From positions 4,205 through 68,204 of the forward strand of contig DATHNI010000077.1 of the NCBI GenBank assembly GCA_035486135.1: a stretch of 64,000 bases of DNA. Direction: 5' to 3'. The translations under genes were made by a program, and so were the position numbers. The notes below the pieces were generated by a model. It saw only the letters and a list, made by a program, of their open reading frames with translations, made no database searches and was not told the origin of the DNA. Shown one piece after another: positions 17,480 through 26,323 of this stretch. The stretch comes from JASHVB01 sp035486135. GTDB taxonomy: Bacteria; Pseudomonadota; Alphaproteobacteria; Acetobacterales; Acetobacteraceae. Within the stretch, counting starts at the first letter, position 1. Each line of letters starts with the position of its first letter.

Positions 17480-18542
17480 ACAACAACCCTTGCAGGGCGG
17501 TACCCGCCCAACACCGATCCAGATCCTGACCAGCGTCATCACCGCAACGCCGTTCCGGGTAAGCTTCTTCGGCGGCGGCACCGACTTTCCGGGGTATTTC
17601 GACCGGCGCGGCGGGCTGGTGGTCGCAACAACGATCCGCAAATACTCCTATGTCGCTCTCAACAGCCTGGAGCGCTTGTTGGAAAAGCGGTTTCGCATCT
17701 CCTATTCCCGGCTGGAGATGGTGGATACCGTTGCGGAGATCCAGCACGATTTCACCCGCGCGACATTCATGGAGCATCCGGAGCTAACAGATGACTGCTT
17801 CATCGATTTGCACTCCTACGCCGATCTGCCGTCGGGCACTGGAGTCGGTTCGTCCTCGGCGTTCACGGTCGGCCTGTTGACCGCGCTGCATGCGCTGAAC
17901 GGCATCTATGTGCCGCCCAAGGACCTGGCGCGCCGGGCCATTCGTATCGAGCGGGACATCCTGCAGGATGTGGGTGGCTGGCAGGACCAGATCACCGCGG
18001 CCTTCGGCGGGTTCAATGCCATCTCGTTTCGCGACGGCGACTTCGAGGTTCATCCGCTGACCGTGGGCGCGGAACGGCGGGCCGCACTGGAAACCTCGTG
18101 CTGGCTGTATTTCACCGCGCTGACCCGTGCTTCGGCGTCCATCCAGCGCGTCTCGTTCTCGCCGACCAATGTCGCCGACAAGGAACGCGTGCTCGACCAT
18201 ACGCGCGAACTAGCGGAAGAGGCGCTGCACGTGTTCCGCAACGAGACCAACCCGCGCGCGCTGGTGCAGCGTTGGGGTGAATTGCTGGACGCCTCCTGGG
18301 CACTCAAGAAGTCGCTGTCGGGCGGCGTCACGCTGCCCGAGATCGACCGGCTTTATGAACAAGCACGCCGGGCAGGCGCCTATGGCGGCAAGATCATCGG
18401 CGCCGGCGGCGGCGGGTTCCTGCTGATCGTCGCCCCACCCGAGCGGCGCGCCGAGATCGACTCGGCGGTCGGCCATCTGCACAGCGTCCCGATCCAGTTG
18501 GAAGCCGACGGCAGCCGCGTCGTCTATGTGAACGAAAAGTAG
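17472..18542 (+). CDS. GHMP-family sugar kinase (heptose-7-phosphate kinase-like)
   Basis: A 356-residue GHMP kinase. It has motif 1 TPFRVSFFGGGTDFPGYF, ATP-binding loop PSGTGVGSSSAFTVG and C-terminal motif 3 GGKIIGAGGGGFLL. The closest recalled group is D-glycero-D-manno-heptose-7-phosphate kinase (HddA) and related anomeric sugar kinases. L-fucose kinase-type activity is also possible. It would prime a sugar for nucleotide activation. GmhA, GmhB and HddC partners are not present here, so the heptose assignment is tentative. The start overlaps the epimerase stop. The next gene begins 18 bp downstream. Confidence 0.82.
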   Translation: MSKQQPLQGGTRPTPIQILTSVITATPFRVSFFGGGTDFPGYFDRRGGLVVATTIRKYSYVALNSLERLLEKRFRISYSRLEMVDTVAEIQHDFTRATFMEHPELTDDCFIDLHSYADLPSGTGVGSSSAFTVGLLTALHALNGIYVPPKDLARRAIRIERDILQDVGGWQDQITAAFGGFNAISFRDGDFEVHPLTVGAERRAALETSCWLYFTALTRASASIQRVSFSPTNVADKERVLDHTRELAEEALHVFRNETNPRALVQRWGELLDASWALKKSLSGGVTLPEIDRLYEQARRAGAYGGKIIGAGGGGFLLIVAPPERRAEIDSAVGHLHSVPIQLEADGSRVVYVNEK

Positions 18543-18560
18543 GACGTGGAGGCAGCAGAT

Positions 18561-21332
18561 ATGGATACTGATAAGAAATACGTCCTGTTCGTCGCCACCG
18601 GCGTCGGCCTCGGTCATCTGCTAACGGCAGTGCTGAATAGCGCGTACTATGCTTGGCGGACCGGCCGCGCCCTTGCCCTCGACATGCGGGAATTCCATTA
18701 CGTCGCGGGTGACAAGCACGCCGGCTTCTTTGAACATTTCTCCCTGGAATTGCCATCCGACCTGGAAGTCATCACCGACCTCGACGTGATCGATCGCCTT
18801 CGGCACGACGAGGACCTGCATTTCCTCCGGAACGACACCGAACGCCTCAACGTCGACCAGCCGTTCCCCGAGCGGGTGCTGTTGATCCCCTGCCTGGTGC
18901 CCGGTGAACCATACCCGATCAGTGCCAAACGCAGGGATGCACCATTCCGTGTCAACTTGCGCGACAAGCTGCTCGGTGCATGGCATGAGGTGATGCGTCG
19001 CCCCGAATGGTCCGGTCCTGTGGTCGGCCTGCACTACCGCAGCACGGTGGGCGAAGTCACCGAACGGATGACGAAGTCCGTCACGCCAGACTACGAAGAA
19101 CGCTATCGCGACGTGAAGGACCGTTACATCGCGACCGCGCTTCAGGTAGCCAAAGACGCGGGATACACCAATCCGGCGTTCCTGGTGACCAGTGACGACA
19201 TGGAGTTTGTCACCTATGTCAGGGAGCGGCTGCCGAACGCGTTTTCCCTCGTGACGCGGCTACCGGACCAGGAATGGGCTGCCTGGGTGCGCGCCCACGG
19301 CCACGACTTCAGCATCATGTCCGAGGCCGTGAACGATCTGTGGTGCCTCAGTGCCTGCGACCACCTGGTTCATTTCCGCAGTGGCTTCAGTCATTTCGCC
19401 ATCCTGAACAGCGCCAAGCTCGACCTGTCAACGACGCACTATGTGCATGTGCCGGCATTAAAGGAGATCCTGGATTCCCTCGGCCCGCGGGAGGCGGTGG
19501 CGTGGGCATACGGCGCGGTCCGGAAAGACAGTATTCGCCGTCAGCACCAGAAGTATTTGTTCGACTGGCTGGCGGACGCGCTCGATCGCGTCGGAGAGGC
19601 CGAAGCGGCGGCGGCGGCGCGCCGGCGCGGGCAATGGCATGGCGAGTGCACGACCCATCCGGTCATCGACAACCCGGAAAAGCGGCACCAGGAAGACCGT
19701 GAACGCCGCGGTGACCTGTCTGGCGTGCTGGAGCGGGCGCGGCGCGCCGTGCAAGAACTACCGGGCAACCCGTTCTGGCTCTCGGGCTACGGCCACAGCC
19801 TGAGCTTCATTCTGGCACAGTTGGGCCGATGGGAGGAAGCGATCGCCCCGGCGCGGCGCGCGTTGGAGATCGAGCCGGAGGATCCGTTCCTCCACGAGCA
19901 TCTGGGCTTCGTGCTGACTCGCGCCGGCATCGTCGAAGAGGGCGAGCAGGAGATGCGCCGGGCGATCGCGATCGATGGTGAGGTCGGAAGATTTCACGCT
20001 GCGTTGGGCGACTGCCTGCTGCGCCAGCAACGCGGCGGGGAGGCGGTGGAGGCGTTGCGCGAAGCCGTGCGGCTGGAGCCCGACGACCCGTTTCTGGTGC
20101 GCCGCCTGGGGTCGGCCTTGGTGACGCTGCGGGACTACGCCGCGGCCGAAGCTGCCTACCGACAGGCCTTGGCCCTGCGCTCTGAAGCTGGCCCGCATAT
20201 CGAGTTGGCCGACTGTTTCGGGCTCCAAGGCAGGCATGACGATGCGCTCGCCGAGGCCCGGGAAGCGGTGAAGCTGGAACCAACCAACCCCCACTGGCAC
20301 TTTCGCGTCGCGCAATGGCTGCTGCGTATCGGCCGGCTGGAGGAAGCGGAGATCGCCGTCCGTGAGGCAATTTCACGGGGTCCCGAGATCGGCGGTTTCC
20401 AGGATCTGTTGGCACAAATCCTTCAGCGTCAGGGGCGCACCGGCGAAGTCGTGACGACGATGCAGCAAGCTGCCGAGCTTGAGCCGCAGGACCCGCAGCG
20501 TCAGGTGCAACTGGCCCGCGCCCTGCTGGAAAGTAAGCAACTGGCGGAGGCCGAGGTCGCTGCGCGGCGCGCTGCGGTACTACGGCCGGACCTCGTGGAA
20601 GCGTATGACGCCCTCAGCGTGATCATGGAGCGGCAGAGCCGCATGGCGGAAGCAATTGCCGCGGCCCAGCGCTCGGCCGAGCTGATGCCAGAAGACGCCG
20701 GCCGGCAATATCGAGTCGGGCTGATCATGTTCCACGCGGGGGCCTGGAACGGGGCGGAGCAAGCGCTGCGACAAGCGATACGCGTCGCTCCCAAGCCGCC
20801 GACCTTCCACAACCATCATCTGATGGGAATCGTGCTTGAGCGGCTTGGCCGCATAGAGGAGGCCGTTGTCGAGGCGCGCACGGCAAGCGAGCTGACGCCG
20901 GACAACGCGGACCTGTTGGGCCGGTTCGCTGAAACGCTGTTTTTGGCGAAGCAATTGGATGAGGGAGAGAGGCTCGCGCGCAAAGCGGTCTCGATGCAGC
21001 CAGACTCCGAATCGCTCAAGCGGCTGTTGGCAAACATCGTCGGACATCGTTCCGCGCAATCCGCGCCGGCGCCGGAAGCTGTTGCCGTTAGCGCTCCGCC
21101 GATGGAAGCGCCGGTTCAGCAAGCGGAGCAAACGATGCCGGTGCAAGAGGTTGCGGCCGCAGACGCGCCGGCGGCCGAGGTGGGCGAACTCGAACCGGAG
21201 CAAGCAACCATGGCGCAGGAGCGAACGGAACAACCCCCGGTCCGCGCGCCACTCCGCCAATGGTTGTCAAACACCGCGCTGTCTTCGCCGTTGCGTCAAC
21301 TTCTGATGGGCAAACCCAAGCGTGGTGCATAG
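18561..21332 (+). CDS. NodZ-like glycosyltransferase-type domain fused to TPR array
   Basis: A 923-residue protein. Residues 1 to about 330 begin KYVLFVATGVGLGHLLTAVL and contain GLHYRSTVGEV and LSACDHLVHFRSGFSHFAI. These resemble the GDP-fucose-binding fold of NodZ/alpha-1,6-fucosyltransferases (HxR motif). Residues ~375-840 hold about a dozen TPR units. The tail is Ala/Glu/Pro-rich and ends basic. The ATG at 18561 was chosen for GGAGG eight bases upstream. A GTG five codons earlier is less likely. A TPR-linked glycosyltransferase suggests a protein or repeating-polymer acceptor, by analogy to OGT/SPINDLY (inference). It follows fcl, the epimerase and the sugar kinase, which could supply the donor. 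Confidence 0.6.
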   Translation: MDTDKKYVLFVATGVGLGHLLTAVLNSAYYAWRTGRALALDMREFHYVAGDKHAGFFEHFSLELPSDLEVITDLDVIDRLRHDEDLHFLRNDTERLNVDQPFPERVLLIPCLVPGEPYPISAKRRDAPFRVNLRDKLLGAWHEVMRRPEWSGPVVGLHYRSTVGEVTERMTKSVTPDYEERYRDVKDRYIATALQVAKDAGYTNPAFLVTSDDMEFVTYVRERLPNAFSLVTRLPDQEWAAWVRAHGHDFSIMSEAVNDLWCLSACDHLVHFRSGFSHFAILNSAKLDLSTTHYVHVPALKEILDSLGPREAVAWAYGAVRKDSIRRQHQKYLFDWLADALDRVGEAEAAAAARRRGQWHGECTTHPVIDNPEKRHQEDRERRGDLSGVLERARRAVQELPGNPFWLSGYGHSLSFILAQLGRWEEAIAPARRALEIEPEDPFLHEHLGFVLTRAGIVEEGEQEMRRAIAIDGEVGRFHAALGDCLLRQQRGGEAVEALREAVRLEPDDPFLVRRLGSALVTLRDYAAAEAAYRQALALRSEAGPHIELADCFGLQGRHDDALAEAREAVKLEPTNPHWHFRVAQWLLRIGRLEEAEIAVREAISRGPEIGGFQDLLAQILQRQGRTGEVVTTMQQAAELEPQDPQRQVQLARALLESKQLAEAEVAARRAAVLRPDLVEAYDALSVIMERQSRMAEAIAAAQRSAELMPEDAGRQYRVGLIMFHAGAWNGAEQALRQAIRVAPKPPTFHNHHLMGIVLERLGRIEEAVVEARTASELTPDNADLLGRFAETLFLAKQLDEGERLARKAVSMQPDSESLKRLLANIVGHRSAQSAPAPEAVAVSAPPMEAPVQQAEQTMPVQEVAAADAPAAEVGELEPEQATMAQERTEQPPVRAPLRQWLSNTALSSPLRQLLMGKPKRGA

Positions 21333-21389
21333 CGCATCGCCCGTGTCCGGGACGGTGGGATAGAAGCGGCGCTCCGGGCGGCGCAACCT

Positions 21390-22277
21390 CTACCCAGCTC
21401 CCGTGCCACGCGGCAGGCGCATCAGCGGTTGTCCGACGCGGATCATGCGACCCTCGGATAGGCTTTCGTGCAGCGCAAACCCCTCCGGCGCGAACACGAT
21501 GATGGTCGATCCATGCTCGAACCATCCCATCGCCTCGCCTTTGCACAGCACCGTGTCGCAGGGGATGCTGCGCGGGCCGCCGTGACGCAGGCCGCGGCGG
21601 GTATCCAGAAAGTTCAGGCGAATGCTTGCCACCAGTATTGCGGCGACGGGAACCAGGGTGATCGCGTGTCCACCGCGGCGCAGCCTGGTCTTGATCATGG
21701 CGCGCTCGTTCTTGCAAAACAGGCCCGCCACGCGCCGGAGCGCGATCGGATTGACGTTCCATGTGTCGCCGGACATGTAGGTGACCGATTCCACACGGCA
21801 GTCGTGCGGCGCATGGAAATGATGGTACATCGCCGAGGTCAGCCGCAGCGTCACATAGCAGCCGTTCCGATAGATATCGGCCTGCGCGTCGTCGCACAGC
21901 AGGTCGCGCAGGCAATACGGAAAGCCCTTGATCTGCAGGACGCGGCCGAATTCCACGCGGCCTGACGCGCCGACGATCGCATCGCACGGACTGACCAGGA
22001 GGTCGGGGTCGGCGTCGATCGGGCGCGCGCCCTCGCGCAACCTGCGCACGAAACAATCGTGCAGGCTATGGAAGCGGCCGGGACGTGCGTCGCTCAGATC
22101 GAGATCCGAGAACAAGCGCCAAACACCGATGGACAGGTCGCGGATCAGCGGTTGCTCGATCTTGCTGAACCAGCCGAAGAAGCGGGTCGCCAAACGCCTC
22201 GGGATGCGATTGGTCAGCAGGAAGTTGATATCCTCCTGCTGGGCGATTTTCGCGATCGCCGCGCGCAGCCCGGTCAT
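21390..22277 (-). CDS. psd: Phosphatidylserine decarboxylase (pyruvoyl-dependent)
   Basis: A 295-residue bacterial-type PSD that converts phosphatidylserine to phosphatidylethanolamine at the inner membrane. Visible features are CFVRRLREGARPIDADPDLL with SPCDA (Asp of the processing triad), YHHFHAP (His) and the self-cleavage site WFEHGST near the C-terminus. The Ser of that GST becomes the pyruvoyl group. The ATG at 22277 (MTGLRAAIAK) is preferred to a TTG seven codons earlier. It is divergent from the aminotransferase with a 74-bp spacer. Together with pmtA nearby it supports a PS to PE to PC route. Confidence 0.92.
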   Translation of the reverse strand: MTGLRAAIAKIAQQEDINFLLTNRIPRRLATRFFGWFSKIEQPLIRDLSIGVWRLFSDLDLSDARPGRFHSLHDCFVRRLREGARPIDADPDLLVSPCDAIVGASGRVEFGRVLQIKGFPYCLRDLLCDDAQADIYRNGCYVTLRLTSAMYHHFHAPHDCRVESVTYMSGDTWNVNPIALRRVAGLFCKNERAMIKTRLRRGGHAITLVPVAAILVASIRLNFLDTRRGLRHGGPRSIPCDTVLCKGEAMGWFEHGSTIIVFAPEGFALHESLSEGRMIRVGQPLMRLPRGTGAG

Positions 22278-22351
22278 GATTGCAGCCCGGGGCGGCAAGA
22301 GTTAACACAACTGCCACGCGACAGACTCCGACCGCGGTTTATAGTGCTGAC

Positions 22352-24019
22352 ATGGCAATACCATTCCTGCTGTTTACCGGGTTCACGCAACGGCTTGATT
22401 TGTCGCGGGCGAAGCATCGCTCCCTGGCCGGGCACTCCAGGATGGCGCGGCGCATCGCGTCGCTGATCCCGTTCTACGAATATGATGAGCATCGGTTCTT
22501 CCGCTCGGACGACCCGCCGGAGGAGATCGCGACCATGCGGCAAGACGGGTTTCGCCGTCTGGTGTCGGTCTACCGGGACAAATTCGCGCGGACCAGCGCG
22601 ATGACAGCGCAGGTGCGGGATGGTGCCTCCGATCTTCAGTTGACCAACACCTATCGCGTGCCCTTCCAGTATAGCCGCATCGTGCGGCAGTCGCTGTCCG
22701 CGGGCTCGCTTGTCGAATCCTCGGCCGGTGTAACCTTCAGCGATCTTGACGGCAACGTCCTGTATGACCTGACGGGTTCGTACGGCGTCAATCTTCTCGG
22801 AAATGACTTCTACAAGACGTGTATCGATCGCGGCGCGGAGCGGGTGCGCGATCTTGGGCCGGTGCTTGGATCCTATCATCCCGTCATCGCTTACAACGTC
22901 GAGCAATTGCGCCGGATTTCCGGTCTGGACGAGGTGTCGTTCCACATGTCCGGCACCGAGGCGGTGATGCAGGCGGTGCAACTTGCCCGCTATCACACGC
23001 GCCGGTCCCACCTGGTTCGCTTCTGCGGTGCCTATCACGGCTGGTGGGGTGACGTTCAGCCGGGCATCGGCAATCCGTTGCCGCCACGCGCGACCTACAC
23101 GCTGGCGGAAATGTCTGAGCAAACGCTGCATGTGCTGCGCACACGGCGGGACATCGCCTGCGTCCTGGTCAATCCCCTGCAGGCGCTGCATCCGAACCGC
23201 GCGGCGCCGGCCGACTCGTCGCTGGTGGACAGCGGCAGGACCGCGCATTTCGACCGGCCGGCCTATACCGCATGGCTGAAGCAGCTTCGCACGGTTTGCA
23301 CAGAGCAAAACATCGCGCTGATCTTCGACGAGGTGTTCGTCGGCTTCCGCCTGGCACCAGGCGGTGCCAGCGAGTATTTCGGCGTTCGCCCCGATCTTGT
23401 GACGTACGGAAAGACGCTCGGTGGTGGGCTGCCGGTCGGCGTGCTGTGTGGGCGGCGCGCTTTCATGAAGCGGTATCGCGACGACCGGCCCGCCGACATC
23501 TGCCTGGCGCGCGGCACATTCAACTCGCATCCTTACGTGATGGGGGCGATGAACGAGTTCCTGCACCGCTTCGAATCCCCGGAAATCCAGCGCCTCTATC
23601 ACGGACTGGACGAACTCTGGAACGAGCGGGCGGACCTGTTTAATCGGATGCTCGGCGAGGCGGATCTGCCGGTCAGGGTGGCCAATCTCTCCACCATCTG
23701 GACCGTCTGCTACACGCGGCCGTCCCGCTATAACTGGATGCTGCAGTATTATCTGCGTGCCGAAGGGCTGGCACTCAGTTGGGTGGGCACCGGCCGGCTG
23801 ATTTTCAGCCTGAATTATAGCGATGCGGATTTCCTCGCTGTTGCGGAGCGCTTCGTGGCGGCCGCGAGGGCGATGGAGCAGGACGGTTGGTGGTGGGCCG
23901 ATCCGTCCACCACGAACAAGTCGATCAGGCGCCGGATTTTACGCGAGATGCTGGCCAGCATGGCGCCCCGATGGGTCCGGCTGGCGCACCGGCCCAGCCC
24001 GGCCGCGGCTGAAGCCTGA
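22352..24019 (+). CDS. Class III PLP-dependent aminotransferase (glutamate-1-semialdehyde aminomutase-like)
   Basis: A 555-residue aminotransferase. Recognised features are SGTEAVMQAVQLAR, GAYHGWWGD, IFDEVFVGFR and PLP-binding lysine segment TYGKTLGGGLPVG. It is longer than HemL (about 430 residues). The extra ~110 residues at the N-terminus contain charged helices, and there is a basic C-terminal tail. True HemL is therefore unlikely, and the substrate is unknown. The ATG at 22352 was chosen. A TATAGT box starts only 11 bp upstream, so the transcript could be nearly leaderless, which is speculative. Neighbours are phospholipid genes. Confidence 0.8.
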   Translation: MAIPFLLFTGFTQRLDLSRAKHRSLAGHSRMARRIASLIPFYEYDEHRFFRSDDPPEEIATMRQDGFRRLVSVYRDKFARTSAMTAQVRDGASDLQLTNTYRVPFQYSRIVRQSLSAGSLVESSAGVTFSDLDGNVLYDLTGSYGVNLLGNDFYKTCIDRGAERVRDLGPVLGSYHPVIAYNVEQLRRISGLDEVSFHMSGTEAVMQAVQLARYHTRRSHLVRFCGAYHGWWGDVQPGIGNPLPPRATYTLAEMSEQTLHVLRTRRDIACVLVNPLQALHPNRAAPADSSLVDSGRTAHFDRPAYTAWLKQLRTVCTEQNIALIFDEVFVGFRLAPGGASEYFGVRPDLVTYGKTLGGGLPVGVLCGRRAFMKRYRDDRPADICLARGTFNSHPYVMGAMNEFLHRFESPEIQRLYHGLDELWNERADLFNRMLGEADLPVRVANLSTIWTVCYTRPSRYNWMLQYYLRAEGLALSWVGTGRLIFSLNYSDADFLAVAERFVAAARAMEQDGWWWADPSTTNKSIRRRILREMLASMAPRWVRLAHRPSPAAAEA

Positions 24020-24079
24020 CGCTGACTCCGCGGCCCGCCTATATGATTCCGCCGGCGGCACGGCGGCATCCGTCCCCGT

Positions 24080-24184
24080 CGTCATTGCGAGGCGCGCAGC
24101 GCCGAAGCAATCTCCTGCCTGACGAATCGAGGACCGCTCGTCAGGCAGGAAATTGCTTCCGCGCTGCGCGTCTCGCAATGTCAA
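24080..24184. repeat. REP-like palindrome between convergent genes
   Basis: Near-perfect inverted repeat with arms of about 45 bp. The left arm begins CGTCATTGCGAGGCGCGCAG and continues to GAAGCAATCTCCTGCCTGACGA. The right arm is its reverse complement with few changes, ending CTCGCAATGTCA. It is a dispersed type common in alphaproteobacterial intergenic DNA (recalled). It sits exactly between the 3' ends of the aminotransferase and the opposing membrane-protein gene, so it probably also works as a bidirectional terminator. Confidence 0.85.
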
Positions 24185-24204
24185 CGGGGGGCGGAAGCCG
24201 GGTT

Positions 24205-24810
24205 CTAGCTGGGGTGCGCGATCGCGGTGTCGATCAGCTCGCCGCGCAGCAGATAGGTCGGAGCGCGATAGTACAGCTTGATGTCGTGGAACGGATCGGT
24301 GAGGATTTTCGTCGCCCAGACCAGGCCGGTCTGCAAATCCTTGATGACGAATAGCTGCACCGTGCGAAACAGCAAACCGCCGATCCCCAGGGCAAGCCAC
24401 AGATAACCGACGTTCCGGGCCAAATCGCTGAACGTCTTGGAAGGCTTGACCGTGTGCAGCAACGTCGGATCCAGCCATAGCAGCAGCGGCGACAGGCCCC
24501 AGATCGTCAGCAGCACGATCTTGCGGCGGAGATTATAGCCGACCTTGATCGCCTCTTTGTACTCATGGGTCGCCTGGTTGACGATGTCGTAGCCCTTGGG
24601 TTCAAAGAACAGATGGCCGATCTGCCGGCTGGTCATCGCCAGCAGCCATCCCGTCAGGGCGGCGATAGCCGGATCCCTGAACGCGATGACATAGGCGCTG
24701 ACGAAGCTCATTGCGCTGACCAGATGGAGCGACTGGTTGATGCGGCTGTGATGATAGTACCGGTGATCATCCCACCGCTGGACCCTCAGGAGCTCAGCAA
24801 AACTGCACAT
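24205..24810 (-). CDS. Mpo1/DUF962-like membrane protein
   Basis: A 201-residue membrane protein with about four hydrophobic segments. Near the N-terminus, YYHHSRINQSLHLVS and later RQIGHLFFEPKGYD resemble the H-x-N and GHxxFE motifs of the Mpo1/DUF962 family. Those proteins are iron-dependent dioxygenases that act on 2-hydroxy fatty acids in yeast. Here the similarity is partial, so function is uncertain. The ATG at 24810 was chosen because AAGGA lies six bases upstream. It is downstream of pmtA on the same strand (73 bp apart), so a lipid role is plausible. Confidence 0.55.
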   Translation of the reverse strand: MCSFAELLRVQRWDDHRYYHHSRINQSLHLVSAMSFVSAYVIAFRDPAIAALTGWLLAMTSRQIGHLFFEPKGYDIVNQATHEYKEAIKVGYNLRRKIVLLTIWGLSPLLLWLDPTLLHTVKPSKTFSDLARNVGYLWLALGIGGLLFRTVQLFVIKDLQTGLVWATKILTDPFHDIKLYYRAPTYLLRGELIDTAIAHPS

Positions 24811-24883
24811 CGTCATTCCTTCTCGGTCATCATGGCAGACCCGCCCCATGCCAGGCCGCCCATTCTATCCAGGTGTCCCAAGG

Positions 24884-25537
24884 TTAGCGGCTGCGGTCCG
24901 AACGCTTCTCGAACCGGATCAACGAAAAATGCCCGAGCGGCGGCAGCGGCCGCCGCTCGAGCAATTGCACCGTCGGCGAACGCGCCGCCCAACGGACGTA
25001 GCGGTCCCAGGCAAATTCTGTACGAAAGCCGAGCCGGCTGGTGACCGGCATCAGCGTCTTCTCCACCGTGCCACGCAGCCCGGTCTCCGCGCCGATGCGG
25101 CTGGTGATGACGATCTCGCCGCCCGGCCGCACCACGCGCGCGAACTCATCCAGCGCGCGTTCGGGATGCGGCACCGCGGTCACCACGTATTGCGCCACCA
25201 CGACGTCGAAGGAAGCATCTGGAAATTCCAGGGCTTCGGCATCCATCACGGCAAGCCCCTCGACATGGTCGAGATGCAGCTTCGCCACTCTATGGCCTGC
25301 CTTCTCGAGCATCGGCGCCGAGATGTCGACGCCAAAGATGGTGTTGGTCCTCGCATAGTGCGGCAGCGACAGGCCGGTGCCGACTCCCACCTCCAGGATG
25401 CGCCCTCCGACGCGCTCGGCTGCTTCAATCGCGACGCGGCGGCCCGTTCGAAACACCGGGCCGAACACCAGATCATAGATGGGTGCCCATCTGCCATAGG
25501 CCTGGATGACCGTATCCTTCTCCAGGTCTGTCATCAT
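24884..25537 (-). CDS. pmtA: Phosphatidylethanolamine N-methyltransferase, PmtA type
   Basis: A 217-residue class I SAM methyltransferase. It has AYGRWAPIYDLVFGPVF at the N-terminus, motif I LEVGVGTGLSLPHY, then DISAPMLEKA and a late FARVVRPGGEIVI. This pattern is that of the Rhodobacter/Bradyrhizobium PmtA enzymes, which methylate phosphatidylethanolamine to phosphatidylcholine. The ATG at 25537 (MMTDLEKDT) is preferred. Upstream in-frame codons to 25651 look non-homologous. Ribosome-binding GGGAG lies about 12 bases upstream. psd and the Mpo1-like gene are close, consistent with a small lipid gene group. Confidence 0.88.
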   Translation of the reverse strand: MMTDLEKDTVIQAYGRWAPIYDLVFGPVFRTGRRVAIEAAERVGGRILEVGVGTGLSLPHYARTNTIFGVDISAPMLEKAGHRVAKLHLDHVEGLAVMDAEALEFPDASFDVVVAQYVVTAVPHPERALDEFARVVRPGGEIVITSRIGAETGLRGTVEKTLMPVTSRLGFRTEFAWDRYVRWAARSPTVQLLERRPLPPLGHFSLIRFEKRSDRSR

Positions 25538-25926
25538 CACCGGACTGTTCTCCCACCCATTCTGTTGGACGGCGGCAGCTGTGGTTGCGCGCGCGCCGTC
25601 GTGGCCGCCTTGATAGACGTTCACTGTCGATTTCCGCTTTGTCGCTATCAATGGCGTTCAGTGCACAGGTGCCGGCGAATGCCGCATTGCAATCGCGTTA
25701 CGCCGCGGTTGGGCGCGTTTCGCTCTTCCGCTGGCTCGACGCGGCACCTGCATATTACCACCTCGCGAATCGGTACAATGTCAGCAAGCTGACATCTGTT
25801 CCGGGCGGAGGCACGTGACAATTTCGTGGAACTCGCAAGAGGTTACAGAATGGAGACAGGCGGTTTTGGGTTAGGGATCGCAGGGAAATAACCCAATCAG
25901 TCGGGACGACGCACCGGCCGCCCCGC

Positions 25927-26012
25927 GTCATGGTGCGCGAAGGCGCACCATCCACGACTTCGTTGCCTGCGCCAAGAAAAGTCGTGGATGGTCCGCCTGC
26001 GCGGACCATGAC
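25927..26012. repeat. Nested inverted repeat
   Basis: An outer inverted repeat pairs GTCATGGTGCGCGAAGGCGC with GGTCCGCCTGCGCGGACCAT-type sequence through the shared CATCCACGACTT/AAGTCGTGGATG core. Each arm also contains its own small hairpin (TGGTGCG...CGCACCA and TGGTCCGC...GCGGACCA). The result is a cruciform-like structure with three possible stems. Confidence 0.8.
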
Positions 26013-26113
26013 ACAGAGGACACCGTCCACGCTGAAATTGACGTGGTTATTCCTCGGCGGGCCCTTAGTTGGATGGGGGCGGCGGCCGCCGCGATAATGC
26101 GTCACCCCGCGTT

Positions 26114-26247
26114 GCAGGTGCTGTTGGCAATTGGTATATGAATGCAGAAATTCGCAGAGACGCAGAGCGCGCAAGGAATGATCCTCCACTTCCTCTGCGT
26201 CTTTGCGAACTTCTCCATTGAATATACCAATTGCCGACGGCACCTGC
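26114..26247. repeat. Long imperfect inverted repeat
   Basis: Arms of about 54 bp. The left reads GCAGGTGCTGTTGGCAATTG then GTATATGAATGCAGAAATTC and GCAGAGACGCAGAG. The right is the reverse complement with scattered changes, ending AATATACCAATTGCCGACGG and CACCTGC. The GCAGAGACGCAGAG core is of a type I recall from dispersed repeats in unrelated bacteria. It sits about 75 bp past the ftsK stop and may terminate ftsK transcription. Confidence 0.8.
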
Positions 26248-26323
26248 GGCGCCCGGCGTGCAAGACCCCGGCGTGCGAGATCCGTTGTCCACCAATGCGC
26301 CCGCGCGCCCCAACCGCTCGTGG

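Larger units (their letters stand above)
25538..26323. other. Intergenic region rich in palindromes
   Basis: 786 bp between the start of pmtA and the end of ftsK, both on the minus strand. No supportable gene is present. It holds the pmtA promoter region and two large inverted repeats (25927-26012 and 26114-26247), listed separately. Reading frames across it are interrupted or consist of palindrome sequence. Confidence 0.8.
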
